Shown here: one piece after another, positions 36,640 through 48,900 of the stretch
How the letters are laid out: each line of letters begins with the position of its first letter
Numbering within the stretch: position 1 is the first letter of the stretch
Source of the DNA: Sphaerosporella brunnea
Taxonomy: Eukaryota; Ascomycota; Pezizomycetes; Pezizales; Pyronemataceae
Assembly (NCBI GenBank): GCA_008704415.1
Contig: VXIS01000121.1
Span: forward strand, 1 to 64,000
Length of the DNA stretch: 64,000 bases
Direction: 5' to 3'
Translations under genes and position numbers: made by a program
Notes under the pieces: model-generated
Databases searched by the model: none
What the model was told of the DNA's origin: nothing
The model's input: the letters and a program-made list of their open reading frames with translations, nothing else

Positions 36640-37340
36640 CGTCGGCCTACAATGTAGAACTTTTTGGTATTGTGGCCGAGCTGGAATTTACTGCCAGACC
36701 CCTCCCCAGGCGGCATCACACAACTTTTCCCCGATGCCCAAGCCACCTTTAAAAGGCTACAAAACGGTCTGCCCGGCTCGAGGCAATGGATACTGCCGAA
36801 AATTGTCAAAGCCAAACCGACGCTTCAGCATGCAGGATGGAAGACCAGATTCCAATGGGTGCCGGAGCACTCAACGCCCTGGGAAACGAGCTTATTGATC
36901 AACGTGCCAAGAGAGCGGTAGATGTACCATTACAGCTCACCCCCAGGCACAGCCGACATCACGTCAATTGAGGCAAATCACTGAAGCTCAATATCGTGAC
37001 CATCTTGCTTGGACTTGGAAGCAGCGTGCTAGCAAACAATACTACAAACACTACAAACAACGACGCGCTGGTACACGCAACGCTGACGCCATAACTACCA
37101 GAGCTACAAAATTTCTGGCTTTTTGCTATTACCAACTGAAGGTCGACAAAGCACCTACAGGCCCCTACTTGCTGGAGACTAACCGGCACAACAATGGCAA
37201 GTGCTGGTTCTGCAACAAAAGCCTAGTGTAGACCAGGAAGCATTTTTTCAAGTTTGTACGCACTGGCGCAAGAAACAAGCAGGCAGTTATTGAAGCCACA
37301 ATGAAAAAGGGAAAAAAGGGAGTGGAGAAATAAAGATCTC
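36640..37340 (+). mobile_element. Remnant of a LINE (non-LTR) retrotransposon: RNase H and C-terminal region
   Basis: Three overlapping frames read as one decayed polyprotein. First, DAQATFKRLQNGLPGSRQW and KTRFQWVPEHS resemble the RNase H of fungal Tad-like LINEs (the D of SDAQA and the W-V-P-x-H-S motif). After a frameshift near 36868, ALNALGNELIDQRAKRAV continues it. From about 36970, TRATKFLAFCYYQLKVDKAP, then GPYLLETNRHNNGKC and CWFCNK match the C-terminal zinc-binding part. A stop at 37229 and further decay follow. No reverse transcriptase is present, as expected for a 5'-truncated copy. Confidence 0.65.
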
Positions 37341-37876
37341 TTCCCCCATCAATGTCTTGTTGGCCAAAGATTTGGACCTGGTTTAAGAAGCCGACAATGT
37401 AACGATAAATATGCTTTGACCACCTCTTTCCCATGTCAAGCCATGGATTTCTTTATTCCCTTATGCCTTGTTTCCATTACAGACACCCAAGGCCTAAGGG
37501 CAGTCTGCATGTACTACTGTCTACGTCATGGCCGCAAGCGGCCGAATACAACAAAAAAAAAAAAGAGATGTGGCTGCTCACTCGAAAGTCTAAGAGCACA
37601 AACAGCAGCGTAAAAACTCTTTTCGCACAATATCAATCATTTCGGTCATTTCAGATGGACGGTCGAGTGCTCATCGCCATCTCCAACTTCATCTCGCCGT
37701 GACATGTCCGAGTGACCAAACACGTAAATCAAGGGCACATTTGGGAACCCTAGCCTACCGCGTGAAAAGAAAAAAAAAATACCCCAGCCATCTCTGCCAG
37801 CAGTCCTCCCCTCGTCAACCACCACACACCATCACCTCTCCCCTATATCTCCCCCCACTTCCTCACAATAAGAATA
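37341..37876. other. Intergenic, promoter of NOP15
   Basis: No gene. Probably the trailing part of the LINE insertion, then the NOP15 promoter with pyrimidine-rich DNA just before the start. Confidence 0.45.
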
Positions 37877-39846
37877 ATGGCAAGAGGTTCCAAGCGCAAA
37901 GGTATAGCACAAATTCCCCTCCATTGGCCAGCTCTCAATTCCAAGACCTAATCTTTTCGTTCAGCCGCTCCCGCCGCTTCCTCTCAGGCAAAGAAGCCCA
38001 AGAAGGAGACCACCTCCGTCAAGACTGCCGTCCCTTCAAAGCCCGCTGCTTCGTCAAAGAAGGCTGCCGCTGCCCCCGCTGTCGTCCCCGCTGTCGTCCC
38101 CGCTGCCGGCGCCCGCAAGTCACAGCGCAAGAAGGCCGCTGACTTCTACTCCGACAAAGAGGAGTCTGGCGATGAGAGTGAAGATGGAGGATGGGATCAA
38201 CTCGCCGGCAAGGATGCCAAGGGAAAGAAAGCCAAGAAGCCAGCTGCCGCTGCCGCTGCGGCGCCTGCCAAGCAGAAGAAGCCTGCCGTAAAGAAGGCCC
38301 CTGAGCCGGAACCAGAGTCCGCGGTGGAGTCCGATGCTGAGGAAGACGCCAAGATCTCGCTGAACGTCGATGGTCCGGATTCCGAGTCGGAATCGAGCGA
38401 TTCCGAGTTGGATGATCAGACCGCGACGCTGTTGCAAGGATTCGAGAGCAGTGACGAGGAGGAGGTGGTGGACGCTGAGGCTTCCGCCGAGGGCATTGAC
38501 CCGAAGAAGCTGACGAAGGCGAGAATCCCAATTGACAAGAACTTCAAGAAGAAGTTGGAGAAGTTGTCTGGGAAGGAAAAGGTACGTTTATCCACCACCA
38601 ATCCACCACCCCCCACCACTCAATCAAAGCGGGCGCATGCAATGATGAGTCAATTAAAATTCGATTAGTCTTTAAGACATCTACATGGTTACACAATTCT
38701 GTCGTCTGATACCACGCGTCTTGCTTCAATTTCTCCTCCATTCCGCGTTCCATCCATCGGTAGCATGGCTAATAAAGTATCCGCGCTCCATAGACCACTC
38801 CCGGTGTAATCTACATCGGCCGAATCCCCCACGGTTTCTACGAGGTTGAGATGAAGAGCTACTTCTCCCAGTTCGGCACCGTGACACGACTTCGTCTCTC
38901 CCGCAACAAAAAGACTGGCCAGTCAAAACACTACGCTTTCCTCGAGTTCGCGGATGAAGATGTTGCTAAGATCGCCGCCGAAACCATGGACCGCTACCTC
39001 CTCTTCGGACACATCCTCAGGTGCAAGCTCGTCCCTCGCGACAACATCGAGTACATCGAGTCTATTTTCAAGGGGGCCAACAAGCGCTACAAGCCCGCCC
39101 CTCATGCAAAGCGTGCCCGTGCGGAGTTGGAGAAGAAGAAGCCAGAGGAAGTTTGGATCAAGAAGGTGGACAAGGAGAATAGGAGACGGAGGAAGATCAG
39201 CACCCGCCTCAAGGCTAGGGGTATTGATTACAAGTTTGAGGCCCCCGATGCCAAGAAGGCGGATCCTGTGATCGAAACCGCCCCAGAGACCCCTGCTATT
39301 GAGGAGAAGCTCGTGGAGGAGCCCGTGACAGAGAAGCCTGAGGCCAAGACCACTGCTAAGGGAAAGAGGGGAAAGAAGATGGCGGAACCTAAGAAGGTTG
39401 AGGAGAAGCCTGAGGAGAAGGCCGAGGAGAAGCCTGAGGAGACTGTCCCTGCTGTTGAGGAGAAGCCTGCCAAGGCCACCAAGGGCGGCAAAAAGGGTAA
39501 GAAGGCTGAGAAGCCTGCTAAACCCGATGCTGAACTCGAGCCCATTGTGGAGACCCCAGCAGTTGAGGAGAAGACCGCAGAGGATCCCGCCAAGAAGGCG
39601 TCCAAGGGCAAGAAGGCCGATAAGGCGGCTGCCGACAAGGAGTCTGTCACTGAGAAGAAGGAGCCTGTGAAGAAGACTGTCGCCAAGAAGGCTGAAAAGC
39701 CTGCTGCCACTAAGAAGACCGAGAAGCCCGCCGCTGAACAAAAGGTGAAAGGTCCTTCCAAGAAGACTGTCGAGAAGAAGGCCCCTGCTGCTAAGAGCAC
39801 GACGGTGAAGAACAGGATCAGCACCAAGAAGGCGGGCAAGGCGTAA
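37877..39846 (+). CDS. NOP15: Nucleolar RRM protein, NOP15/NIFK-like
   Basis: Exons 37877-37901, 37965-38581 and 38794-39846 give 564 residues. The second intron is 212 nt, the longest in the window. The N-terminal 214 residues are Lys/Ala-rich then acidic. The RRM at about 217-295 has RNP2 VIYIGRI and RNP1 KHYAFLEF, with HGFYEVEMKSYFSQFGTV and FGHILRCKLV around it, the pattern of yeast Nop15 and human NIFK, needed for ITS2 processing in 60S ribosome assembly. A basic part (RRRRKISTRLKARGIDY) follows. The last 210 residues are Lys/Glu/Ala/Pro repeats (EKPEEKAEEKPEE and the like), which make it far longer than yeast Nop15 (220 residues). Confidence 0.85.
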
Positions 39847-40247
39847 AGCCTGTCTCTAAGGGCGTATTGGGATACGGCGTTTTTTCTTTCTTCCCTTATC
39901 ATGATCAAAAGTGTTTGGCATAATGATTTGCTCTGTGGTGTATTCTACAAACTAGAGATTCTCCGCCGGGCGGGTTGGGATTGGCAATGATACCGTGTGC
40001 ATGACTGCACCTACTTCTTTTGTTTTCGGTGGTGCGAATGATGTGAACCGTTACTATTCTCTGTGTTCTCCGATTACGTGATGCCCAATTCTGTAATATC
40101 ATATCCGATTGACAACCCCACCCCCGACTATTGTTTTCAGCAAGCCCAGCTTCTCAGCGATTCATAACGGGCCATAACAAGTATCTCATCAAAAACAGCA
40201 GAGAAAAAAAAAGTATGGTACAAACTCCCTCCTCCTCCTCTCCATCA
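39847..40247. other. Convergent intergenic region
   Basis: 3' ends of NOP15 (+) and GET1 (-). No gene seen. Confidence 0.5.
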
Positions 40248-41027
40248 CTACGCCACCTTCTTCTCCCCCTTCCCCATCACGCGTCTTCTCACCAGCACCG
40301 CCGTGCCGAGACCCAGAACCATCATCACTACCTGGCCGCACGCGAAAGCCCAGACATGGATACTTACGCTGCCGGTAGGCGCACGCGGGAAGGCGAGACC
40401 CCACTCCACGGGGCGCGGCACCCAGCCAACCGGAATCCAGAACATGGGCTGCTTGCTGTACCAGAACTGGAGGAACATTTTCAAGCCGGTAGTGAGGAGC
40501 CATCGGAGGGAGCGGCTGTGGGTTGTGAGGGCGGAGCGCTGGGTAGTCAAGGTGGTGTCTGCGGGCGAGCGAGCGAGCGTCAGCTCCAATAACCCTCCCT
40601 CTCCCTCGCTGCGCTGCGCTGCGCTCGGAAGAAGAAAAGAAAAGAAAAGGGAAACAAAAAAAAAAAAAAAAAAAGCGTACTCAATTTCTCCAACTCGGCA
40701 ACCTTCCGGTCAAGACTCCTGCGCACCTTCGCCCAGCGCGCAAACTCGTCCTGGCTGCTGGTCCCCGCGAGCTCCTTCTTTAGCCGCAGCACCTCCGCGC
40801 GCACCGCTTTCTGCTGCGCTACCGGCGGCTTGTATATGTAGACGTAGATGGCCCATAACTGCTCCATCACCGTCACCATCATCATCATCATCACTGTTAG
40901 CACAACAACTACGGAGGAGAGAGCCCGAGAGGAGATGAGAAAGACGAACAAGCGAGTTGACCATAGAGGTACTGATCAGCTGCGTTAGGATTGTTAACAG
41001 CAGCACAAGGAGGAGTAGTGATATCAT
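40248..41027 (-). CDS. GET1: GET1, receptor subunit for tail-anchored protein insertion
   Basis: Proposed exons 41027-40973, 40893-40681 and 40558-40248 give 192 residues. The start has a membrane helix (MISLLLLVLLLTILTQLI). A cytosolic coiled coil follows (VRAEVLRLKKELAGTSSQDEFARWAKVRRSLD), with the SSQDEFARWAKxRR signature of Get1/WRB, which binds Get3. The second half has FLQFWYSKQPMFWIPVGWVP and VEWGLAFPRAP, also typical. Get1 with Get2 forms the ER channel for tail-anchored proteins. The last intron (122 nt, with an A18-type run) is secure; the first is not, as several GT sites fit and the chosen join leaves a Met-rich stretch. A GTAAGT inside the last exon must be ignored to keep the family motif GSVSIHVW. 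Confidence 0.82.
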
Positions 41028-41569
41028 ATCGGTCGTGTTGGTGTTGATGCGGTGGGTTTGAGGCCGTCGGAGGTGGGTAAGATGTTTGGCGTGAAAAGGA
41101 CACGAGGTAGGTTGCGGCTCCGTTTGGCTTCGCGCGGCAAAAAGTTAACTTTTAGTGTCTGGCAGGTTGCGAGACATCGGCGCTCACTCGGGTAGTGGAT
41201 TTCTACGAAAGGGTTCTTTACCTCCCAAACTTAGAATTTCATTGAGCTGCAAGGGAAGGCGGGGGATGAGAGATTCGGCGTGTTGACAGGGCGTGTATTC
41301 GGTATGCATATAGCAATCAATAATCGTGTGCATGACATTCACAATAACACGCAGCTTTGGAGTTTCCATCACCTGCTGAGCACACACGTTCAAGACATCT
41401 ATCCATTGAAGGATGGCTGCAACGCCGAAAGAAACCCCGACAAAGAAAAAGGCCCTTGGTTGTAGACTACGTTTCCAGTGTAGACATACAGATGCAAATA
41501 ACTCCGGTTCGTAAAAGATTTTTTATTCCCAAACCATCCCGCAAACAACAGAACAGAACTATCAATCGT
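41028..41569. other. Intergenic: GET1 promoter and RPS23 3' region
   Basis: Both genes lie on the - strand. No further gene seen. Confidence 0.5.
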
Positions 41570-42339
41570 TTACGAGCGGGGCTTCTCCTTCTTCTCGGTC
41601 CACAGACTGCGCATTGTCAGTACCAAACGAGTGAATGAGGAAATGGGGGGTACGAACGCGCGAAGACCGACACCGGAGACCTTGACGACCTTGAAACGGA
41701 CACCAGGAATATCACCCTTGGCCTTTCCCTTACGGCCGAAACCGGCGAGGAGGACCTCGTCGTTCTCGTCGACAAAGTTCAGACAACCGTCATTAGGAAC
41801 TAACAGCCCAAAATGTCAGCCATTGCTCCAAATTTCTCCGTCGCGTCAATCCACTCTTCCGCTACCCTCCACCTAGTTTGCCACCGCCATCCAGTTTCCC
41901 CCAACCTTATCCGCAACTCCAAAAATGATCGCGAGAAATGTGAAGCATACCGAAAGCAGTGACCTTCTTTCCGTTCTTGATGAGCTGAACCCTGACACAC
42001 TTTCGGATGGCAGAGTTGGGCTGCTTGGCCTCGACACCGACTTTCTCGAGCACGATTCCCTTGGCGTGGGAGGAGCCTCCAAAGGGGGAAGACTTGAAGG
42101 CAGTTCCCAAAAGGCGCTTCTTGTAGGAAAGATCGGCCCAGCGGCTGTAGGCGCAGTCAGCATCGACTTCGTGTTTCGCGGTTTGTCGCGTCGTGTGGGG
42201 GATTCGTACTTGTCACGACGGTGCGTGCGGAGCTTGCGGGCGGCGTTGAGTCCTCTAGGCTTACCTCTGCAGAACGCAAAAGTCAGTATTTTCGCTCCCT
42301 TCGAAAAGCGGTCGCAAACGGAGACACGCACTTTCCCAT
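41570..42339 (-). CDS. RPS23: 40S ribosomal protein S23 (uS12)
   Basis: Exons 42339-42332, 42266-42210, 42144-41951, 41799-41658 and 41606-41570 give 145 residues, the exact length of eukaryotic Rps23. Sequence [80 protein letters not shown] and the end EKKEKPRS are invariant-type stretches. The PNSAIRK loop with the hydroxylated Pro near the decoding centre is present. The first exon has 8 nt; the longest intron (41800-41950) has 151 nt. The last donor, GTTCGT, is unusual but is the only one that restores [11 protein letters not shown]. Confidence 0.95.
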
Positions 42340-44117
42340 CTTGGTTAATTGTTGTCGTAGATGGAGGTGGTGGGGGTTATCGTCGTCGTTCGGGCGTCAA
42401 ACGGTTTGGTTGGCTTCGCGGTGCAAGGCAACTCTGGAATTGTGGAACTGTGTGTGTGCGAGGCAGATTCGGGTTGTACCCTAGCGCTGGGCCGCAGTCA
42501 CATTTGCGCAAAAACCAGGAAGTGTGGCTTACTAAGTGGCTTACCTTATTGGAATCAACTAATCTAGAGCAGCTGTCACATGATTGGCGTCATATTCTCG
42601 ATCTTCGTCACTCGACAAATGAGCTGCCGCATGCATCTTAGAGGCTGCAAGCTGAGCATCCGGTGGAAGCCGCCGTCGAACGAACAAACGACACCACAGT
42701 ACTCAACAAAACACGCCGCCGCCGCCGACAAGAGCAATCACAGCATCACATGGACGGTGTTTGCCCTCGCTCCTGCACCCCATATGCTGCGTTCGAGCGG
42801 GTGCGGGCACATACCCGCTGTTTCAACTTGCGTTATCAGCGCAGGGAGAGCTTGCCAGATAGACGATCCGCTTTATCATCTGCCGGCAGCATCACGGATA
42901 AAGGCCGTTCGTTGAACAAAGACGAAAAGCAGAGTGCACATTATCTGTTGCCGGTGCGCTGTGTGCTCTATGGCCTGGCCTGTTGAGGGGGGGGGGGCAC
43001 TTGGGACAGCCCTCCCGTTGCGCCTGTCTCGATGGCTTTGTGTTGCTCTGCTCTTCTGCTGTCCATCGTCCCGTGATGGCGGCTGGACCTCTTCCGTTGA
43101 TCCACGCTTCGGTTGTGTGGCGGTGGCGCTAGAAACACAGCACATTAGCCGAGCCGAGATCGGCGCCATCCCGAGCAGACTCTCGCAAACAAACCAGCTC
43201 CGTGTGCATTTCCGCATTTGGGCCCAGGCCCCCACCTCCCATTTTTGCCTCCTTTCACGGTCGTGATGAAAACGGAACATATGAAGCCTCATGCAGCCAC
43301 CTCCATGTAAGTAAGTATGCAGGGACTCCAATCCCCACGAGACCACAGTCAATAAAAACGAGGCATAAAAAAAAAAAAAAAAAACTTCAACCCCCCCCCC
43401 CCCCACTCAGACTCAGATCCGTCCAGCTCCACGCTCAAATGAATCCACTTCTGAATCAGAGTTTTCACAGCACCTCACACCGCAGATGCCACAAATGTGA
43501 GCGATTATGCTTATGCTGCGCCCCACCGCAATCAATATCGTTCTTGATGATGCTGGTTGTATGAGATAATGCCCCCTTTGGGATTGCCATCGAGACATGT
43601 GACGCAGACACATAAGTACCTACACGCCAATGCCGATGCCATACCTCAAGCAACAGTTTGTACCACGCGGAGAGAGAGAGTCTCATAAGCCCGGACTCCG
43701 GAGAATTTGGAGACTCTTGGTATCGAGCAGCAACCTTGCCCAAGCGCGAGAGCCGGCCGCGCAGCTGCATACCCTCCCTCGCATAGATAGTCGGCAACAT
43801 CTTGGGGAAACCCGTCGCCCTAGAACGTCTTCAGTTAGATGGCTCCGACTACGGTGAATGGGCGGTCCGCTTCTCGATGCCTTCGCTTGCCGAATTTATA
43901 CATACCCACGCGACCGCTCGGCCACCTGCTTGCAAACACCCCCCCAATCTCTCCGTGATAGACCGGCCCTGTCTCTTTATAAGTAGCAGCTTCCGTCTCG
44001 ATCATCGAGCGGGTTCCACGGCTACGCATTCCTCAGTCTTGCGCTCACGCCCGTTGCATTGACATCACTCACTCTCGCTCACGACCTCCTTCCTTCCACC
44101 CAACATTATTCTTAACC
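42340..44117. other. Divergent intergenic region of RPS23 and the VTC5-like gene
   Basis: 1.8 kb with no convincing gene. Contains G9 near 42988, A18 at about 43367-43384 and C15 at about 43390-43404. Confidence 0.45.
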
Positions 44118-46945
44118 ATGAAGTACGGCGACACTCTGGCCTTACGTTCCGTCCAAGAATGGCTACCATGTGAGACGGACACCTCCCACCCCCCACAATT
44201 GTGTCCACCGCAATGCGTGCTCACAGCCGTAGATAACGTTGACTACACCGAGATAAAGAACCTGATCAAAGAGTACACCACCAAGAGACCTCCAGTCACG
44301 ACTTCTGACCAGCACACCGAGTTCGAAGATGAGCTCTTTGAGGTTTTCATGGACCAATTGGGCAGGGTGCGTATGCACCTTTGGTGACACAACACAATGG
44401 TTTCTTGCTCACCACACTTTCAGATCGATCTTTTCGTCAAAAGCAAAGCTGGAGAAATCGATCGCAGAATAGGTGGGGACGATTTCTGGCCCAATAGCTG
44501 TTACACGTGCTTATAAGACCGTTTTTAAGTCGGCTGTGGACGGCAGATCACGGAACTCGGGAATAATCGCAAACGCAGAAAAGCCCACATCGCAAACCGT
44601 TATGCAAAAATCGAGCAGGAAGTTATTCGGTATGACGTGATGGATTCATGGTACTGGAAAGAAGCTAACGTGGGGTGCTAAATAGCGTTGGGCATGATAT
44701 CCAGTCGCTCTCCCGCTTCGTGAACGTTCAGCGAACCGCATTCCACAAGCTCCTCAAAAAGTACCGAAAATGGACAGGCTCTGCCTGTCTGCCCGACAGA
44801 GTCCGCATTATCCTCGAATCCCCCACGGCCTTCCACCGTCACAACTTCGACCAAAACGTAATAGAAGTCTCTGAACTTTTGACCGCAGTTCGAGATGGGA
44901 TAAATACGCTTTCCGACGATGTCTTTTCTGCACCCTCCCGACAGAATTTACACAATGACCGCACACATGCCGCTACCAATGGGACTGCGCGCCAAGATCA
45001 TACCAGAAGCCGATTGGACCTGGACCTGGCGTTTGCGACATCTCAAATCACCAACCACGGTGGCTGCGCTGTGTTCTGGGTCCATAATGAGCAGTAATTT
45101 ACACCCGCCCCCCCACATCGAACGCAACGTTAACTTGGCTGGCGTTGCAGTATAATCGAGTTGCAGGTTTTCCTTCTCAGGCATCTCACGCTTCAAGCAT
45201 CTTCGCCAACCACAAGTGTTGCGGCAACACCTCTGGCTTCTAGAAGGAACTCGGAGGCCAGCTTTGCGGTGAAGGGCGACTCTGTTGGTTGCGTTATACT
45301 TGACGACCTCAATACTTTCTCTAACATCCAAAACACTACTACTATCGACGAGGTTACCAAATCCGCCATGAGAACTGCCGGCCGTATTCAGTGGTGCTCT
45401 AGTGACGCGGAAGCTGCTGTAGTTGTATCTGATCATTCCGGCACTATTTTGGAGGACTTGCGGCCCATAGAGATTGTGGAAGTGAAGACGAAGAAGAAGC
45501 AGATCGAGGCCTTACTAGACCCCAAATCCGCGATCCCAAGCCTTCGAGAAGTGGAAAGCATGCAACAAAGGCGCGATATGGAAAAGATTCGCGCGTGGCT
45601 TAAATCACATCCCGGCGTGACTCCTCTAGCGAAGATTTTCAGCCACAGAAACCGTTTCTCCGGGCGAGTGGCTGGCGGTGAAGCTTGGGCATTCGTTGAC
45701 CGAGACATAAAGATGGTTTCATATAGCGGTGAACGTGGAGGGTTGACCACGGATGACGAAGGCTCTGAAGCGGCAAAAGTGATTGAATTCCCACATGCGG
45801 TTGTTTCGGTCCAATGGGATGGCAAGCAGACTCCCGCGTTCATCCATGAGCTCACTCATAGTCATTTTGTAGGTCCAAAATCTTGGATATCATCCAATCC
45901 ATGACTTACAATCTCTGTTAGGTTGAAAGTGTCCCTGGATTCTCGATCGAAATTCACGCGATAGCGGTCCTTTACGAACCCAAGGACATGCTGCCACCTG
46001 TCTGGGTAAGGATGCGTTTCTCCGTTTCTTCCAGCCAATGACTGACAGACTTCATAGCTTCCAGCATTGAGCAAAGACATTCGGAAGACGCCGACTCAGA
46101 GGCCTGCGCACAGTCGGCGAAGCTCTTCGCACATTTTCTTCTCAAATGCTTCCTCAAAGAATTCATCCGTCACCACTGGTGATTCGGGGCGGCAGTACCA
46201 GTCAACCCCCGGAACTTCGGATGTCGGTGTTCTCGAGAATTCTCGCAAGAAGAGAAAACGCAGGGCTGCAAGAGAGATCAAATCCATAAGCAACGCGCGG
46301 TACTGGAACGAATTTGATGACGATGAGGAACATGAAGAGCCATACACCGTCCTCATACGCCCTTCATCGTCCTATTCTTACGATGATCCTACAGAACAAT
46401 CGCTAACCGCGTACATGTTATCTTCGTTGACCAGGGTATTTTCTCTCATCCGGAATGGATTCCGCAGAGATAAGGGCAAGAAGAGGAGCGAGCAATCTCC
46501 ATTGCTAGGAGGGATATCATCAGGACTGGATACCGATTCCGAACCCGATTATGATGGTGCGAGTGAATCTGGCATCCGGAACTATAACACCTTCGGTATC
46601 ATGCCCAGCCGCAGAACAGTTTACGATGCTGGCCACATGGCATTATTAACCATTTCGTTTTTGATGCTGATGGTGTCCGGTGCACTCGCGGTAGGCGAGT
46701 CATTGTCGGGTCACAAACGAGGGCATAAACATATTGGAAAACTGCTGGTTGTTGACCTGAGTGTGTTGGTTGGAGTGTTGATTTGTTTGACTACAGGAGT
46801 GCTGGGTCTCACAATATTTTTGGTGGGAGCCAGAAGAGTTAGCTGGCCGCACAGACTCTCCGTCTTGAGCACCTTTGCGGCGGTATGTGTCGGCTGTGGT
46901 GTTATCCTTACGATGACGAGTAGAGATATCATGGGCGAGGCTTGA
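44118..46945 (+). CDS. SPX-domain vacuolar transporter chaperone-like protein, VTC5-like
   Basis: Proposed exons 44118-44169, 44227-44366, 44424-44472, 44530-44629, 44686-45093, 45151-45868, 45922-46005, 46058-46945 give 812 residues. The N-terminal SPX domain (MKYGDTLALRSVQEW, DYTEIKNLIKEYT, RYAKIEQEVI, HKLLKKYRKWTGS) senses inositol pyrophosphates. The central region matches the VTC fold (VFWVHNEHIIELQVFLLRHL, completed by splicing) but I see no full polyphosphate polymerase Lys/Arg set. Three membrane helices close the protein at about 711-730, 745-775 and 784-805. This layout matches yeast Vtc5, which stimulates vacuolar polyphosphate synthesis. The third intron is the weak point: the acceptor used (TAAG at 44529) adds six residues. 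Confidence 0.8.
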
Positions 46946-47990
46946 TACTCTGTAGGCCTTTGCCTTTCGGGTACAAGCGGGTTGCGGGGAAGGTTCGACG
47001 GATCGGAAGTGCTCCCTCTTGTCGTGCGGGGTGATGGATGGGTGGGTGTGATCGCGTATGTGCATGCGTGTGTCTTTTTGTTTGCGTGTAGTGTGCTCCG
47101 TTGTTTTCATATGCGTCCAGTGATTCCGGCGGGGCGCTCGGCGTTGATAAGGAGTCTCGTTAGCAGCGCTACGGTTTTTTTCATGCAGGACTGAGATTCA
47201 AGTATAAATTTTTATCTTTGTTCGAGGTATCCTGTGTGTTGTTGGGGGTATTTTGGCTTCAAATTCCTGTCTGTAAATACTTCAACGAAGTGATGATGAG
47301 TTGATGTTTGAATTATGGTCAATCGCCTGTGGAGATGATACCCGTCGCGTCGTCGTCACATACTTTGCGTTCTAGGTAGTAGGCATATTACTTCATTGGC
47401 TGAGTACGCGCTGCTGCTACATCTCACGAAATCCTCAGTGCTTCAAGCCGAACCGGCTGGTGCTGCCGAGTGCGTTTACATGACACGCATTGTGCCGCGC
47501 CGCGCCTCATTACGTACGAGCCACCGAAGTCTCCCATGGACCTCCATCTTGGGCCCCAAGAGAAGGTCCTGTTATCTTGGAGAGCAGATACCGGTATCAG
47601 AATGATAAAGGGTTGGTTGCTTTTTTTTTCTTTTCTTCTTCTTCTTCGGCTGATCTACTTGTCCTCGTGAAGTGTTTTACATCTCCGCCTTCTGTTTGCT
47701 CCCCACGCCATGGCGCGACGTTTTGACGCGGAAGGCGCAGTGTGGGAATGATAGCATGTGACTGGTTGTACCGACGGATGGCCTTCGGCCATTCTACATA
47801 GGTAGCTCAGAGCTGTCTCCCCTGAACACTAGTACAGTGTCTTGAATAGCTGAAGGTGATTCATGGGGGCAGGAGACAGATAACCAGCCCAGTGATGTGC
47901 TGTGCTGTGAACCTGTTCGAGGATCCTTTGCGGTGGGTTTAGGGATTTCCAACTTCTCACGAAATAAAGGAGGGATTATGTCTTGGATGC
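46946..47990. other. Intergenic, no gene seen
   Basis: 3' region of the VTC5-like gene, then uncharacterised sequence up to the decayed FAA hydrolase. Confidence 0.45.
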
Positions 47991-47999
47991 GGGAATTGT

Positions 48000-48900
48000 A
48001 GGGTTTGATGACGAAGAAGCTCATAATATTCCACAGCCGTGCCCAACCTCCATCGCATGCCCCTCGGCGGACCACTCCGCCGGGGGTTCCCGTCATAATA
48101 ATAATAATCGGCCCCTTCCTCAGCGTCGTTCCCTGCGAACAAAACGCCACAATCTCCGCAATTCCAAAGATGAGAGCAGTAGTGTTAGCCCCTGTCTCAG
48201 CTCGCCATTGACGCGTGTTCTCAGCTGGAGGTTTCCAGTGCTTGGTATATGTTGGGAAACTATCGCTGGCCCCAAAGCATTTCGAAGAACAGAATTGTGG
48301 CACCGCGCCGGCGTGGTGCGGGCAGCGCTGTCAGGTTCGGGCGGAGACGTAGCTGGCGATGGTGCGCGTGGAAGGCGGGTATGTTTTTGCCGGTGGATGG
48401 TCTGGGCTTATGATTAGCGAGAGGAAGGGAGGAAGTGGAGATGGAGGGACACACTAATTCACCCTCATAGTTGCATTGCTATGGGATGTCCTCCACCCAC
48501 CCAGTGACGGAGTGGTGGGCTTGATGAAGATGCTAGGATACGCAGCCCGCTTCGCGGACCTTATCCCCTCACCATCCAAGCACGGCCGCGCCCCTGGATG
48601 CTTCCTGTAATTCAACGCCACACACCTCACAATCTGCACCTGCTCCGCTGGACCTCGTGGACCTCTTCGGTGACAACTGCGTCACGGCGATCCTACGTGC
48701 GCGAAGGGCGCTGGCCTTGAACAGCGTGCCGACGTTGGTGGTGCTGGAGTTGGCGGGGGTGATGGGCTCGCCGGTGTGGACGGCCAGACACTAGATACCA
48801 TTTTTCCTGCGAGTGAGAGGCTGCGAGGGATGATTGCGAGATCTTCGTGGGCGCCATGTTGCAGTACTGTGGAGGGGCTTGCCTCGGAGCCTCTGAGATT
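48000..48900 (-). pseudogene. Decayed fumarylacetoacetate-hydrolase family gene
   Basis: Reading the - strand from high to low, family motifs appear in order but in different frames: HTGEPITPANS at about 48750; VQIVRCVALNYRKHP at 48605-48650 (family IxRCIGLNYxxH); YPSIFIKPTTPSLGG at 48505-48550 (PxxFxKPxxxLxG); FCSSKCFGASDSF at 48255-48300 or, one frame over, ALGPAIVSQ (the GPxI motif); LQLRTRVNGEL at 48200-48235; and IFGIAEIVAFCSQGTTLRKG with MTGTPGGV at 48070-48170 (family SQGTTLEPG and TGTPAGV). The central acidic metal-binding and VGNDVSAR region is missing. Frameshifts plus a deletion mark a pseudogene. Confidence 0.65.

Noticed and set aside
39228..39908. 226- and 272-codon - strand frames opposite NOP15
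   Set aside because: Antisense of Lys/Glu/Ala repeats; no domain.
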